Assembly (NCBI RefSeq): GCF_013390595.1
Contig: NZ_JACAWV010000020.1
Span: 1 to 64,000, forward strand
Length of the DNA stretch: 64,000 nt
Direction of reading: 5' to 3'
DNA from: Rhizobium sp. RM
GTDB taxonomy: Bacteria > Pseudomonadota > Alphaproteobacteria > Rhizobiales > Rhizobiaceae
Part shown: positions 10,200 to 19,426 of the stretch, in pieces
Position numbering within the stretch: position 1 is the first letter of the stretch
Layout of the letters: each line of letters opens with the position of its first letter
Notes under the pieces: generated by a model
The model's database searches: none
Seen by the model: only the letters and a program-made list of their open reading frames with translations
Told to the model about the DNA's origin: nothing
Program-made: the position numbers and the translations under genes

Positions 10200-11444
10200 A
10201 TGACACAAACGACACCCTTTGGCGTTCATTCCGAAGTTGGGCAACTGCGCAAGGTAATGGTTTGCGCGCCCGGCCGAGCGCACCAACGACTGACACCGAC
10301 CAATTGTGACGCGCTTCTCTTCGACGATGTCCTTTGGGTTGAAAACGCCAAGCGCGATCATTTCGATTTTATGACGAAAATGCGTGACCGGGGGATCGAG
10401 GTGCTGGAGATGCACAATCTCCTGACACAAACGCTCGCCGTGCCGGAAGCAAAAGCCTGGATTCTCGATCATCAGGTCGTGCCCAATCAGATTGGACTGG
10501 GTCTCATCAACGAGGTTCGGTCATATCTCGAAGGATTGGCGGACCGCGAACTCGCCGAAACGCTGATAGGCGGTCTCTCGACCTTTGAATTTCCTGACAG
10601 CATTGGAGGAGAGCAGCTCGCGTTGATCCGCGATGCTGCGGGAGTGAATGAATACCTCCTGCCACCGTTGCCAAATACGCTCTACACGCGTGATACGACG
10701 TGCTGGATTTACGGTGGTGTTACCCTGAATGCGCTTTACTGGCCGGCGCGTCATGAGGAAACGATCCTGACGTCTGCGATCTACAAGTTCCATCCGGACT
10801 TTGCGGGCAAGGTCAACGTCTGGTGGGGTGATCCAACCAAGGATTGGGGGCTTGCAACGCTGGAAGGTGGCGATGTGATGCCGATCGGTAAGGGCAATGT
10901 CCTGATCGGGATGAGCGAACGAACATCGCGCCAGGCCATCAGTCAGGTCGCAGCCGCCTTGTTCGAGAAAGGCGCGGCGGAACGCGTGATTGTCGCTGCC
11001 ATGCCGAAACTGCGCGCCGCCATGCACCTTGATACCGTGTTCACCTTCGCTGATCGGGACTGCGTGCTGCTCTACCCGGATATCGTCAACGGTATCGAGG
11101 CATTTTCATTCCGCCCGGACGGCAATGGCGGTGTCGAGCTGCATAAGGACAAGGGTAGTTTTGTTGATACGGTTCGGGATTCTCTCGGCCTTAAAAAGAT
11201 GCGCGTCGTTGAGACGGGAGGCAACGATTACATGCGTGAGCGGACCCAGTGGGACAGTGGCGCAAACCTTGTCTGCGCGTCACCGGGTGTCGTCTACGCT
11301 TATGATCGGAACACCTACACCAATACCCTACTTCGCAAGGAGGGGATTGAAGTCATCACCATTACAGGAGCGGAGCTTGGCCGTGGCCGCGGCGGCGGCC
11401 ATTGCATGACATGCCCGATTGTCCGTGATGCCGTCGACTATTGA
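10200..11444 (+). CDS. arcA: Arginine deiminase
   Basis: The 414-aa cytoplasmic enzyme converts L-arginine to L-citrulline and ammonia. Guanidino-group-modifying enzyme signatures are present: the early [10 protein letters not shown] strand, [10 protein letters not shown] with the substrate Asp, MHLDTVFT with the catalytic His, and the C-terminal [13 protein letters not shown], in which Cys402 corresponds to the nucleophile (the usual form is RCMSMPLVR). GAGGCGAAGG precedes the ATG. It follows two ArcD-like antiporters, but ornithine carbamoyltransferase and carbamate kinase, which would complete the ATP-yielding pathway, are not adjacent. The local unit can therefore produce only citrulline and ammonia by itself. 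Confidence 0.95.
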   Translation: MTQTTPFGVHSEVGQLRKVMVCAPGRAHQRLTPTNCDALLFDDVLWVENAKRDHFDFMTKMRDRGIEVLEMHNLLTQTLAVPEAKAWILDHQVVPNQIGLGLINEVRSYLEGLADRELAETLIGGLSTFEFPDSIGGEQLALIRDAAGVNEYLLPPLPNTLYTRDTTCWIYGGVTLNALYWPARHEETILTSAIYKFHPDFAGKVNVWWGDPTKDWGLATLEGGDVMPIGKGNVLIGMSERTSRQAISQVAAALFEKGAAERVIVAAMPKLRAAMHLDTVFTFADRDCVLLYPDIVNGIEAFSFRPDGNGGVELHKDKGSFVDTVRDSLGLKKMRVVETGGNDYMRERTQWDSGANLVCASPGVVYAYDRNTYTNTLLRKEGIEVITITGAELGRGRGGGHCMTCPIVRDAVDY

Positions 11445-11461
11445 GTATTTCTAGAAAAAAC

Positions 11462-11490
11462 AGGGAGCGCGTCCAGACGCCGCGCTCTCT
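11462..11490. terminator. GC-rich hairpin after arcA
   Basis: A 10-bp stem (AGGGAGCGCG / CGCGCTCTCT, one G-T pair) with a 9-nt loop starts 18 nt after the arcA stop. Six A precede it and only a short T-run follows, so it may be a partial terminator for the rightward transcript or an mRNA-stabilising hairpin. Confidence 0.5.
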
Positions 11491-11557
11491 GATTTGCCGT
11501 ATCGGGAGGCCGCCATGATAGCGGTGGTGGGCAACCTTGTTGGGGAGACCATACCTC

Positions 11558-12994
11558 ATGCAAAGTTTCGGACAGAAATATAGCCATCTGGTTCATAATT
11601 CCGGTTGTGCGTGCTTCAACCCGTCGCTTCAGATTGTATCGCGCCGGCTGGAAGCCCTTTCAAGACGCGGTTTTCTGGCGGGCCTAGGCGCTGCTATGCT
11701 CTCTGGCGCAATGCCTAGGCCATCTGCGGCTCAAAGCGCACGATCTACGACCGTGTTTCGCGACGTGCGTCTTTTCGATGGTAAATCCAGCACGGTCCAA
11801 ACAGGCGTGCAGGTTGTTGTCGAGAACCAGAAGATTACCGCCGTTGATCCTGCAAACAATCCGGTGCCAACCGATGCGGTTGTCATAAATTGCCGCAATG
11901 GTGTTCTGCTGCCGGGATTGATCGATGCGCATTGGCACACAATTTTTGCAGCGGTTCCCTTAAACGTCCTGCTGGCGGGTGATCCGGGGATCATTTTTGC
12001 GGCGTCGACTGCCGAGGCCGAGCGGACCCTTCTGCGCGGCTTTACAACGGTGCGTGATCTTGGAGGGCCGGTCTTTTCCTTCAAGCAGGCGATCGACGGT
12101 GGCATGATACCAGGGCCGCGCATATATCCGTCCGGTGCCATGATAACGACGTCCGGTGGACACGGCGATCTCCGTTTGCCAACGGAAATCCCACGGGATC
12201 GAGCACAGCTCAGCACCGGTGAATTGATGGGTGCAGCAGCTATTGTCGACAGTGTCGGCGACATCAGGTTGCGGGTTCGAGAGCAACTTCTGCAGGGCGC
12301 GTCGCAGATCAAGATGGTCGGAAGCGGTGGGGTGTCATCGCCGCGAAGCCCGCTTGATATGACGGCATTCAGCGAAGAAGAGCTTCGGGCCGCAGTCGAG
12401 GTTGCCCAGGACTGGAATACCTATGTCACGACGCACGCCTATACACCCCGTGCAGTCCAGCGAGCGCTGGCCGCGGGGGTTACCTGTATCGAACACGCCC
12501 ATCTGGTCGACGATGAAACGGCAAAAATGATTGCTGACAAAGGGGCATGGCTCAGCACACAACCTTTCCTGACGATGGAGGATGCAGCACCTCAAAGTGG
12601 ACCGGCGTTGGAGCGCATCCAGCAACTGTTCGCTGGTACGCCGAAGATTTACGAATTTGCCCGGAAGTACGGGATCAAGACGGCATGGGGATCTGATGTG
12701 CTGTTTTCGCCGGAGCTTGGGCCGCGCCAGAACTTCATGCTGACACATCTTCAAAACTGGTACTCCAACGCTGAAACCCTGCAGATGGCGACATCAGGTA
12801 ACGCCGAACTGCTTGCCCTTTCCAGTCTCCGAAATCCCTATCCTGGCAAGCTTGGTGTCATCGAGACGGGGGCCCTGGCAGACCTTATTGTCGTTGACGG
12901 CAATCCGCTCGATGATATCAGCCTGCTCGAAAATCCCCAGAAAAACCTTTCCGTCGTTATGAAGGATGGCCGCATCCATAAGAATATACTTTGA
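11558..12994 (+). CDS. Tat-exported metal-dependent amidohydrolase (prolidase-like)
   Basis: A 478-aa amidohydrolase-superfamily enzyme. A twin-arginine signal (LSRRGFLAGLGAAML) lies at about 34-48 after an unusually long N-terminus, so the mature enzyme should act in the periplasm. Metal ligands are visible: HWH (His125, His127), a lysine in QIKMVGSGG (Lys252, bridging carbamylated lysine), His293 (THAYT), His313 (EHAH) and an Asp in AWGSDV. ATG 11558 is chosen over TTG 11537 because GGGGAG is about 10 nt upstream. Proteins of this subgroup are often called prolidases, but characterised members cleave Xaa-Arg or Xaa-Lys dipeptides. Its place after arcA makes release of arginine from peptides an attractive but unproven role. 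Confidence 0.85.
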   Translation: MQSFGQKYSHLVHNSGCACFNPSLQIVSRRLEALSRRGFLAGLGAAMLSGAMPRPSAAQSARSTTVFRDVRLFDGKSSTVQTGVQVVVENQKITAVDPANNPVPTDAVVINCRNGVLLPGLIDAHWHTIFAAVPLNVLLAGDPGIIFAASTAEAERTLLRGFTTVRDLGGPVFSFKQAIDGGMIPGPRIYPSGAMITTSGGHGDLRLPTEIPRDRAQLSTGELMGAAAIVDSVGDIRLRVREQLLQGASQIKMVGSGGVSSPRSPLDMTAFSEEELRAAVEVAQDWNTYVTTHAYTPRAVQRALAAGVTCIEHAHLVDDETAKMIADKGAWLSTQPFLTMEDAAPQSGPALERIQQLFAGTPKIYEFARKYGIKTAWGSDVLFSPELGPRQNFMLTHLQNWYSNAETLQMATSGNAELLALSSLRNPYPGKLGVIETGALADLIVVDGNPLDDISLLENPQKNLSVVMKDGRIHKNIL

Positions 12995-13005
12995 AGGAGC
13001 GTAAT

Positions 13006-14040
13006 GTGCAGGTAGAGCCTCGCAGACCGATGGCCGGAATGCTCGTTTCCGGCATTCTTTTGGTCGCCCTCCTGTTTGCGGCACAATCGGTGTTTGCTCC
13101 GCTCTTTTTCTCTTTGTTCATCATTGCTGTCGTCTGGCCTTGCCAGCTCGCCTTGCAGAGCAGGCTTCCGCGTCTGTTGGCGCTACTGATCACACTCATC
13201 ATCACCGTCGGCTTCATCACGGCGATTGGCTCATCTCTCGCCTGGGGATTAAGCAGAGTTGGCCAATGGTTGTTTACAAATGCTGACCGTTTACAAGCGG
13301 CTTACATGGCGGTCGTCGACTGGCTTGAGCAACATGGTATTGCGATAGCCGGGCCGATTGGTGACTGGTTTAATGTTTCCAGACTGCTTTCCGTCATGCA
13401 GGGAACGGCCGGCCGCCTGAACCAGTTCGGTGGTTTTTCTCTTCTGGTGCTGATCTTCGTGATGCTGGGGCTGCTGGAGGTTCAGGAATTCGCCGCTCGT
13501 TTGCGATTGCCGGCCGCTCAGCCCTATGGTCACATCATTCTTTCGGCAAACCGCATCATCGCGATGAAATTTCGCCGCTTCATGCTGGTGCGGACCTTTG
13601 CCAGCGTTCTGACAGGATTGCTCGTATGGCTCCTGTCGCTTGGCGCGGGATTGGAACTGGCGGCGGCCTGGGGGGTCATCGCCTTCGCCTTCAACTACAT
13701 TCCCTTTCTGGGGCCCTTGGTGGCGACAACCCTGCCTACGCTTTTTGCCATAGCCCAGTTCGATACATGGCAACCGGCCCTGCTTATTTTTGCAAGCCTC
13801 AACATCATCCAGTTTGTGATCGGTAGTTATCTCGAACCGAGACTGGCTGGTGCATCCCTTTCCATTTCGCCTTTTGCGGTCATCTTTGCGGTGTTCTTCT
13901 GGAGCTTCATGTGGGGGTTGGCCGGAGCGTTCATAGGGGTTCCGATATTGATCGCATTCACAGTTTTCTGCTCGATGGCCGCTTCAACAAAATGGATCGC
14001 GACCATCCTTTCAGACAACGAAACCGCCAATACCGCCTGA
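13006..14040 (+). CDS. AI-2E family transporter (PerM-like membrane protein)
   Basis: A 344-aa membrane protein of the PF01594-type family, with about eight helices: two near the N-terminus, a long extramembrane section around [16 protein letters not shown], then the conserved C-terminal helix group ([18 protein letters not shown] and [10 protein letters not shown], family hallmarks). Some members move autoinducer-2, others act as Na+/H+ antiporters, so the substrate is open. The frame extends to TTG 12991, but GTG 13006 is preferred: GAAGGAG (12993-12999) sits 6 nt before it and overlaps the stop of the amidohydrolase. The two genes are therefore closely linked in one transcript. Confidence 0.87.
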   Translation: MQVEPRRPMAGMLVSGILLVALLFAAQSVFAPLFFSLFIIAVVWPCQLALQSRLPRLLALLITLIITVGFITAIGSSLAWGLSRVGQWLFTNADRLQAAYMAVVDWLEQHGIAIAGPIGDWFNVSRLLSVMQGTAGRLNQFGGFSLLVLIFVMLGLLEVQEFAARLRLPAAQPYGHIILSANRIIAMKFRRFMLVRTFASVLTGLLVWLLSLGAGLELAAAWGVIAFAFNYIPFLGPLVATTLPTLFAIAQFDTWQPALLIFASLNIIQFVIGSYLEPRLAGASLSISPFAVIFAVFFWSFMWGLAGAFIGVPILIAFTVFCSMAASTKWIATILSDNETANTA

Positions 14041-14050
14041 GAACGACATC

Positions 14051-14854
14051 ATGGCCAAAAGCAGTGCGGTTATGAGTGTAAAAATAAAGAGGTGCATGCA
14101 GCGCTTTCTGACCGTGTCTGTCTTCTTCTTTGCGCCATTCGTAGAGAACAGGGGACAGGCCCAGGACGAAGCCCGAAGTGAATGTGTTGTCCTGCTTCAC
14201 GGCCTCGCCCGCGGGAGTGGGTCGTTTTGGATGATGGAGAAAGTTCTCTCGAAGGCGGGGTATTACGTTTTGAACGTCGAGTATCCTTCAACCACGACCA
14301 CCGTTTCGAAGCTCGCGCTTCATGTCGGCGATGCGGTGGAAGATTGCGGTTCCCGGCGAACAAGCTTTGTGACCCATTCCATGGGCGGGATCATTTTGCG
14401 GTTTTGGCTGATGGATCACAGACCTGAGATTCTCGGGCGGGTTGTCATGCTCGCTCCGCCAAATCACGGGTCGAAGATCGTGGACGTCTTCGGAGACATG
14501 CCACCATTCGAGTGGCTCAACGGTCCTGCTGGTCTGGAACTGGGAACGGATGCAAGTTCGATATTGGCCAGATTGCCCAGGCCGGATTTTTCGCTCGGCA
14601 TTATTGCAGGCGACGTGTCGCTCAATCCTGTTTTTGATGCTATTCATGATGGGCCCAACGACGGCAAAGTCACGGTTGAATCGACCCGACTGGATGGTGC
14701 TCAAGAGCACCTCGTGTTGCACACCACACATACCTTCATGATGTTCAATCCGATCGTCGTCGTCGAGACGCTCAATTTTTTAAAGCACGGTAATTTTGTT
14801 CGAACGCTCGATGTCACAGACGCCGTCGAGATGCTCGTGAAAACCTTTCAATGA
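14051..14854 (+). CDS. Secreted alpha/beta-hydrolase (lipase-like)
   Basis: A 267-aa protein with a hydrophobic leader at about 17-36. The alpha/beta-hydrolase core shows the oxyanion-hole HG in [10 protein letters not shown] (50-51), the nucleophile elbow THSMGG (Ser110), an Asp in the [13 protein letters not shown] region and a late His in LHTTHTFMM. The pattern with GIILRFWL after the elbow resembles bacterial lactonising-lipase/PGAP1-like esterases. It is 10 bp downstream of the AI-2E family gene. Expected in the periplasm or outside; the substrate ester is unknown. Confidence 0.8.
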   Translation: MAKSSAVMSVKIKRCMQRFLTVSVFFFAPFVENRGQAQDEARSECVVLLHGLARGSGSFWMMEKVLSKAGYYVLNVEYPSTTTTVSKLALHVGDAVEDCGSRRTSFVTHSMGGIILRFWLMDHRPEILGRVVMLAPPNHGSKIVDVFGDMPPFEWLNGPAGLELGTDASSILARLPRPDFSLGIIAGDVSLNPVFDAIHDGPNDGKVTVESTRLDGAQEHLVLHTTHTFMMFNPIVVVETLNFLKHGNFVRTLDVTDAVEMLVKTFQ

Positions 14855-14952
14855 GCCTTGGAGGTCGCATGCTGTCAGAAGTAACGACACAGAAAAATTG
14901 GAGATGGATTTAACGGGCGAGAAGCCCGCACGTGTCTGAAGGAGATCAGCTT

Positions 14953-15297
14953 ATGAATTTCTTGAAATTGATGACGATCACGTTCATGTCGGGGAGCATG
15001 CTTTGGGCTGGTATCGTGCCTGTGCAGGCGGCACCAGCGGTGGTCACCGCCAACAACGTTCAGCTTCGCGCTGGCCCCAGTTCTTCCTATCGTGTTGTCG
15101 GGCGCCTGCGGGTGCGAGAGCGCGTCAATGTCACTCGTTGCATGACGTCAGGCCGTTGGTGCCATGTGCAGCCGCGAGGCATGCGCAGCGGATGGGTTCG
15201 TGCACGATATCTGGACCCGGTCCGGTGGGGATCGGCAAATCGTCCCGGTAGCATTTGTTTCCATGGCGCGCGCGGACACGTTTGCCTCAACAGATGA
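14953..15297 (+). CDS. Secreted SH3-domain protein
   Basis: A 114-aa exported protein: signal peptide at about 1-27 (MNFLKLMTITFMSGSMLWAG...VQAA), then one bacterial SH3 (SH3b) domain with the typical VQLRAGPSSSYRVVGRLRVRERV start and a closing SGWVRARYL. The remaining tail is short and Cys-containing. Such domains usually bind peptidoglycan or other envelope ligands. ATG 14953 is chosen because AAGGAG lies 8 nt upstream; the frame remains open to 14932. Confidence 0.8.
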   Translation: MNFLKLMTITFMSGSMLWAGIVPVQAAPAVVTANNVQLRAGPSSSYRVVGRLRVRERVNVTRCMTSGRWCHVQPRGMRSGWVRARYLDPVRWGSANRPGSICFHGARGHVCLNR

Positions 15298-15386
15298 TGT
15301 TTTCCTCCGTAACCGGCAAAGGGCGGCCCGGCTTATCGTGGCGTCCGATCTTCTAAATTGATCGGCGCCTGGAGAGGGCTGAAGAG

Positions 15387-15632
15387 ATGCGTACCCTGAA
15401 TGCCATAACGTTGCTTCTCATTGTCATCGGCGGACTGGATTGGCTGCTGATCGGCCTGTTCCAGTTCGATCCGATAGGCCTGCTGTTGGGTGGTTCTGGC
15501 GCTATCCTTGCGCGTATCGCCTATACGTTGATTGGAGTTTCGGCGCTATGGCAACTCCTGCCGATTTTCGGAGTTGTTCAACGTCGCGATGCCGAAGCCA
15601 ACATGAAGCGTAGCAACATTCACCGGCCCTGA
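15387..15632 (+). CDS. DUF378 family small membrane protein
   Basis: An 81-aa protein with two hydrophobic helices (LNAITLLLIVIGGLDWLLIGLF and ILARIAYTLIGVSALWQLL). The GGLDWLLIGLF block and the GxSALW segment are diagnostic of DUF378. Function unknown. GAGAGGGCTGAAGAG precedes the ATG. A 7-bp GC hairpin (15623-15629 with 15639-15645) overlaps its stop codon and may close this rightward run. Confidence 0.85.
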   Translation: MRTLNAITLLLIVIGGLDWLLIGLFQFDPIGLLLGGSGAILARIAYTLIGVSALWQLLPIFGVVQRRDAEANMKRSNIHRP

Positions 15633-15645
15633 CTGGTCGGGCCGG
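15623..15645 (+). terminator. GC hairpin at the end of the rightward run
   Basis: CCGGCCC (15623-15629) pairs perfectly with GGGCCGG (15639-15645) across a 9-nt loop that contains the stop of the DUF378 gene. There is no T-tract, so it is a weak candidate; termination or mRNA protection are both possible. Confidence 0.35.
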
Positions 15646-15701
15646 CTGAAAGCGGCAGGATCATCGATCGGGATGCTCCTGTTGCCAGTGGTTGGCATGC
15701 T

Positions 15702-15950
15702 TTATGATCGGTGGCGTTGAAATTGTCCGGGGACCCATACATGTCGGCTGCGGCGGATGCTCCACACCCAACGTCCGGGAACCCAGCGATATCCCTTGCG
15801 AGGCGGGGGCGTTTTTTCCTTCAGGTCCGGTGGCGGCGGTGGACGCCTTCCCACCGGAGCGCGCGGCCCAGCTTGCTGGGATAACGCCGCGGTGGGGACA
15901 AGCAACAGTGTCCCACAGAGTTGAAGAAATAATCTGCGATGTTTTTGCAT
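15702..15950 (-). CDS. Small secreted YXWXGXW-motif protein
   Basis: An 82-aa exported protein with a signal peptide (basic QKHRR, then LFLQLCGTLLLVPTAALSQ). A proline-rich stretch (RRPPPPPDLKEKTPPPRKG) leads to the motif GYRWVPGRWVW and a second partial copy HVWVPGQF. This motif occurs in small envelope proteins of Proteobacteria of unknown role. It lies 17 bp downstream of the lipoprotein hydrolase gene on the same strand. The signal peptide and motif support a real gene in this frame rather than the overlapping ones. Confidence 0.65.
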   Translation of the reverse strand: MQKHRRLFLQLCGTLLLVPTAALSQQAGPRAPVGRRPPPPPDLKEKTPPPRKGYRWVPGRWVWSIRRSRHVWVPGQFQRHRS

Positions 15951-15967
15951 GCGCCATTCCTCTCTCG

Positions 15968-17185
15968 TTATTGCGTCGGATCTACAGACCTGCGTGGTGG
16001 TGACTGAACCGCATCCTCGTCAAGCAACTCAACGGCCTGCCTGAGGATGCGTTCGTCCTCTGAACCAGCGGACGAGACGGACAGCGTCCCTGTTCCGACC
16101 CTTCCAGCCGTCAAGGCCTGCAAGGGTATTCTGGGTAGCATCGTTGCAAGCGTGACGAACCTGTCGTGCCTGATCCTCGTTGGTGCCCGTACATCGCTGA
16201 TGTCGATAATTTGGAGGTTGCGTTCCTCGGCAAGCGCGATGGTGCGGGGATCGTCTATGTCGAGCGCTCCGGCTTTTGCAGAGGCGCCTGCGAGCCATCG
16301 TGATGTTGCGAGAGCCAGATCGTCCTGTGTTGAGAGCACGATGATCGGTTTCGACAGGCTTCCCACGACTTTCAGTTGCTTTTGAAAGACATCGATATCG
16401 ATATCAGGCGCAGCAAGGATGACCCGGTCGATCTTATCAAGAGAATGGGCTTTTGACTGAAGACGCAATTGCCGTAACGCCTCGACAGTCAGCCAGCTCC
16501 CCATGCTGTGCGCCAAAATCTTGGTTTCGACTTTTCTGGTGCCAAGCTCGTCCAACGTCTGGACGAGTTCATCGCGTGAGAAATTGCTCGCATCCCGGTC
16601 CGCCAGGTAGCTTGAGAAATTACCGCGAGATGGCCAGGCAAACAGGATGGGAGTGCTTCTCACGTCGGCATCGGCGGATATCTGGACGAGCCTGAACAGG
16701 CTTTCCTGGAAACTGTTGTTGTAGCCATGAACAAAGACGAAAGCTGAAGGGCTGGCCGCAGCCATGCTGAGGAATTCTTGACGTGAAATGACTTTGCTGT
16801 CGATAACAGCAAAAGAAGAGCTAGCGTTCGGAACGCCACGCGGCCATTCGATCGTTCCCGGCCTGTGTCCAGGTGGCACCGAAACGACCATACGAAGATA
16901 GGTAGGTTGCCGAGCTCTGTCACTCGTAAAACTGTTCTTGCCCGACGTATCGGGTTCGCGCGTTGTGACGACAAGAACAGTTTGCTGGACGGCACCTTGC
17001 GCCGGTCCAACGACCTTCAAACTTCCCGGGCCCGGCCTTGCGCAGGAAGCCAGGAGCAGAAGAACAGAAACACTCAGCAAGAGGCACAAAGCCTGAAGGG
17101 CAGATGCCCCGAAATACCTTGGTTTCCCTACCATGATGCCGAGATTAAAACACAGCCAGATTGTCATGGTAAATAGGGAACACAA
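15968..17185 (-). CDS. DUF900-type alpha/beta-hydrolase lipoprotein
   Basis: A 405-aa protein. The N-terminus has a hydrophobic stretch ending LLLLASCARPG, so Cys48 is a probable lipidation site. The hydrolase core has FVHGYNNSF at about 151-159 and the nucleophile elbow LAHSMGSW (Ser227), both typical of the DUF900 branch. AAPDIDIDVF and a later TQDDLALATSRW segment follow the family order. The long pre-signal start (17185) is uncertain; internal ATG codons at 17167 and 17134 would give a more usual signal peptide. Substrate unknown. It is the first gene of a two-gene leftward pair with the YXWXGXW protein. Confidence 0.8.
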   Translation of the reverse strand: MCSLFTMTIWLCFNLGIMVGKPRYFGASALQALCLLLSVSVLLLLASCARPGPGSLKVVGPAQGAVQQTVLVVTTREPDTSGKNSFTSDRARQPTYLRMVVSVPPGHRPGTIEWPRGVPNASSSFAVIDSKVISRQEFLSMAAASPSAFVFVHGYNNSFQESLFRLVQISADADVRSTPILFAWPSRGNFSSYLADRDASNFSRDELVQTLDELGTRKVETKILAHSMGSWLTVEALRQLRLQSKAHSLDKIDRVILAAPDIDIDVFQKQLKVVGSLSKPIIVLSTQDDLALATSRWLAGASAKAGALDIDDPRTIALAEERNLQIIDISDVRAPTRIRHDRFVTLATMLPRIPLQALTAGRVGTGTLSVSSAGSEDERILRQAVELLDEDAVQSPPRRSVDPTQ

Positions 17186-17388
17186 CCGAACGTGTCGTTA
17201 AATCCAAGCTTTAGCGGACGGTCAGTCTTGATACTCCACTTCATGACCAATATGGACCTATGAAGTATGATGCTGGCGGAAACTTACATTCAGCGTCGAA
17301 ATCTGGCCGCCGCAGATCCGCTCCCCAGCCGGTACGCTACGGTGCATCTTCTAATTCGTTCAAACTACATTTCAGCCAATGGATTGAT

Positions 17389-17721
17389 ATGACAGAGATG
17401 ACGCGCAGTCTGATCGACGTGGAAGACGAAAGTTTGTTTCGAGGGAATATCCTCAGAGTACCGGGAAAATATCCGTACGAAGAGTTCGTCGATTTCATGA
17501 TATTTGATACCCAGTCAGAAGATCGGCGCTACGCTCTCATCGTTACCTCCGGATATAAGGCTGGATTAATCCTGGTCTATCTTCCTCAAGAAAGCGAGGC
17601 TGCAGGAGGCGGTGTCAATCTGAAGTGGCTGGTTTCCAATTGGAATAAGTGGATTTATCCGGAATGCGATGTCTCGGATGTCACGCTGATATCCGGATAT
17701 GGAGCAAGTCATCGTTTGTGA
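17389..17721 (+). CDS. Imm45-like immunity protein (orphan)
   Basis: A roughly 111-aa acidic soluble protein. The stretch from ESLFRGNILRVPGKYPYEEFVDFM through YALIVTSGYKAGLILVYLP to WLVSNWNKWIYPEC resembles the Imm45 group of polymorphic-toxin immunity proteins, by recognition rather than a search. Such proteins neutralise a cognate secreted nuclease-type toxin. The frame is open up to ATG 17260, but the residues before 17389 are basic and low-complexity and no start has a good ribosome site, so the start is uncertain. No toxin, VgrG, Rhs or T6SS gene is nearby. It stands alone between a divergent lipoprotein gene and a transporter. Confidence 0.6.
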   Translation: MTEMTRSLIDVEDESLFRGNILRVPGKYPYEEFVDFMIFDTQSEDRRYALIVTSGYKAGLILVYLPQESEAAGGGVNLKWLVSNWNKWIYPECDVSDVTLISGYGASHRL

Positions 17722-17857
17722 TCCATGGATCGCATCCATTTTATCAGCAAACTCTGTTCACATAAGGCCGTAAAGGCACGCTCTCGGAACCTGCTGCGGA
17801 TTTCGTGCGTTTCTGTTCTCGACAAGCATTGTCGCAAAATCATTTCCGGGGGCAGGG

Positions 17858-19378
17858 GTGAGCAATACAATCGAGACCAATCCACTGACGCTCAGCGACG
17901 TGACAGTCATTGAGGATTCAAAGCTGAAAAAAGCCATCACCGCTGCTGCTCTTGGCAATGCCATGGAGTGGTTCGACTTCGGTGTGTACGGCTTCGTCGC
18001 CGCGACAGTCGGCAGGGTGTTTTTTCCGGACGCTTCGCCGGCGGTTCAAACAATTGCGGCGCTTGCAACGTTCTCCGTGCCGTTTCTGGTACGGCCGCTT
18101 GGTGGCCTCTTCTTTGGCGCGATGGGTGATAAGTTTGGGCGCCAGAAGGTCCTTTCGCTCACCATCATTATCATGGCGGTCAGTACGTTCTGTATCGGAC
18201 TCATTCCGGGCTATGCAACAATCGGTCTTTGGGCACCCATTCTTCTCTTACTTTGTAAACTTGCGCAGGGCTTCTCCGTTGGCGGCGAATATACGGGCGC
18301 TGCGATCTTCGTTGCGGAGTATTCGCCGGATCGTCGGCGTGGATTTTTGGGGAGTTGGCTGGATTTCGGGTCGATCGCTGGCTTCGTGCTTGGCGCAGGT
18401 TTGGTGGTTGTTTTAAGTACTGCAATGTCGGAGGACAGCTTCCTCTCCTGGGGCTGGCGCATTCCATTCTTTCTCGCTGCCCCGCTGGGCTTGATTGGCC
18501 TTTACTTAAGGCACGCAGCCGAGGAAACACCCGCCTTTACCGAGCGTCTGAAGCGTGCCGAACAGGAGGATAAGGATGCGCTGCAGGACCGGCCAACCGT
18601 TCCGTTCGCGGAAATTCTCAACAAGCATCCGCGTTCGCTGGCGATCTGCATCGGCATGGTTCTCGTCACCAACGTGACCTATTACATGCTGCTTACCTAT
18701 ATGCCGACCTACCTGTCAAAGACGTTGGGATATACCGAGGATCATGGCGCTCTCATCATCATTGCCGTCATGATTGGTATGCTCTTCGTGCAGCCTCTCG
18801 TCGGCTTGCTAAGTGACCGGATCGGCCGCCGACCATTCCTCGCTGTCGGCAGCACACTCATCCTTTTCCTCTCTTGGCCGGCATTTCACCTGATCGCGAG
18901 CGGCCATGTTGTCGGCATTTTCTTCGGGCTTCTGATCCTCGCAATCGGCCTCAACTGCCTGGTGGGCATCATGGCAGCCACCCTTCCAGCGCTCTTTCCC
19001 GCTCGTATCCGCTACAGCGCGTTGGCTCTTTCATTCAATGTCTCGATTATTGTGGCAGGTCTGACGCCGACGATTGCGGCCTGGCTGGTCGAAGCAACCG
19101 ACAACATCTACATGCCAGCCTATTATTTGATGGTGGCTGCGGTCGCTGGTCTCGTGACGACTTTCTTTCTCAAGGAAACAGCCAACAAGCCGCTTTATGG
19201 CGACACGCCCAATGCTTCAAACCGCAAGGAGGCGAGGGCACTGCTTGCGGAACACTATTCCTACATCGAGGAAAGTGTTGAGAAGATCGACGAAGCAATG
19301 GAGGAGTTGAAGGAGCAGATGGAGCTTCTTCAACAGAAACGCGAGCGGCTGGTCGGTCAACATCCCGAACTGAACTGA
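17858..19378 (+). CDS. proP: ProP-type MFS osmolyte:H+ symporter
   Basis: A 506-aa, 12-helix major facilitator protein of the metabolite:H+ symporter group. Visible marks are GNAMEWFDFGVYGF in helix 1, the loop GDKFGRQKVL between helices 2 and 3, and LLSDRIGRRPFL in the second half. The C-terminus from about 463 is a charged heptad-rich helix (EESVEKIDEAMEELKEQMELLQQKRERL), the coiled coil that in ProP tunes osmotic activation. Proline, betaine or ectoine uptake is therefore likely. It starts with GTG at 17858, preceded by a G-rich site (GGGGGCAGG). It faces the DUF1028 gene across a small inverted repeat. Confidence 0.82.
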   Translation: MSNTIETNPLTLSDVTVIEDSKLKKAITAAALGNAMEWFDFGVYGFVAATVGRVFFPDASPAVQTIAALATFSVPFLVRPLGGLFFGAMGDKFGRQKVLSLTIIIMAVSTFCIGLIPGYATIGLWAPILLLLCKLAQGFSVGGEYTGAAIFVAEYSPDRRRGFLGSWLDFGSIAGFVLGAGLVVVLSTAMSEDSFLSWGWRIPFFLAAPLGLIGLYLRHAAEETPAFTERLKRAEQEDKDALQDRPTVPFAEILNKHPRSLAICIGMVLVTNVTYYMLLTYMPTYLSKTLGYTEDHGALIIIAVMIGMLFVQPLVGLLSDRIGRRPFLAVGSTLILFLSWPAFHLIASGHVVGIFFGLLILAIGLNCLVGIMAATLPALFPARIRYSALALSFNVSIIVAGLTPTIAAWLVEATDNIYMPAYYLMVAAVAGLVTTFFLKETANKPLYGDTPNASNRKEARALLAEHYSYIEESVEKIDEAMEELKEQMELLQQKRERLVGQHPELN

Positions 19379-19386
19379 AATGTGTT

Positions 19387-19416
19387 CAGCGCCTATTGGA
19401 GTGACCCCAGGCGCTG
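19387..19416. terminator. Inverted repeat between convergent genes
   Basis: CAGCGCCT (19387-19394) and AGGCGCTG (19409-19416) form a perfect 8-bp stem with a 14-nt loop between the stops of the ProP-type and DUF1028 genes. The position suits a shared terminator, but there is no T-run on either side. Confidence 0.35.
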
Positions 19417-19426
19417 CATGCTGTGG

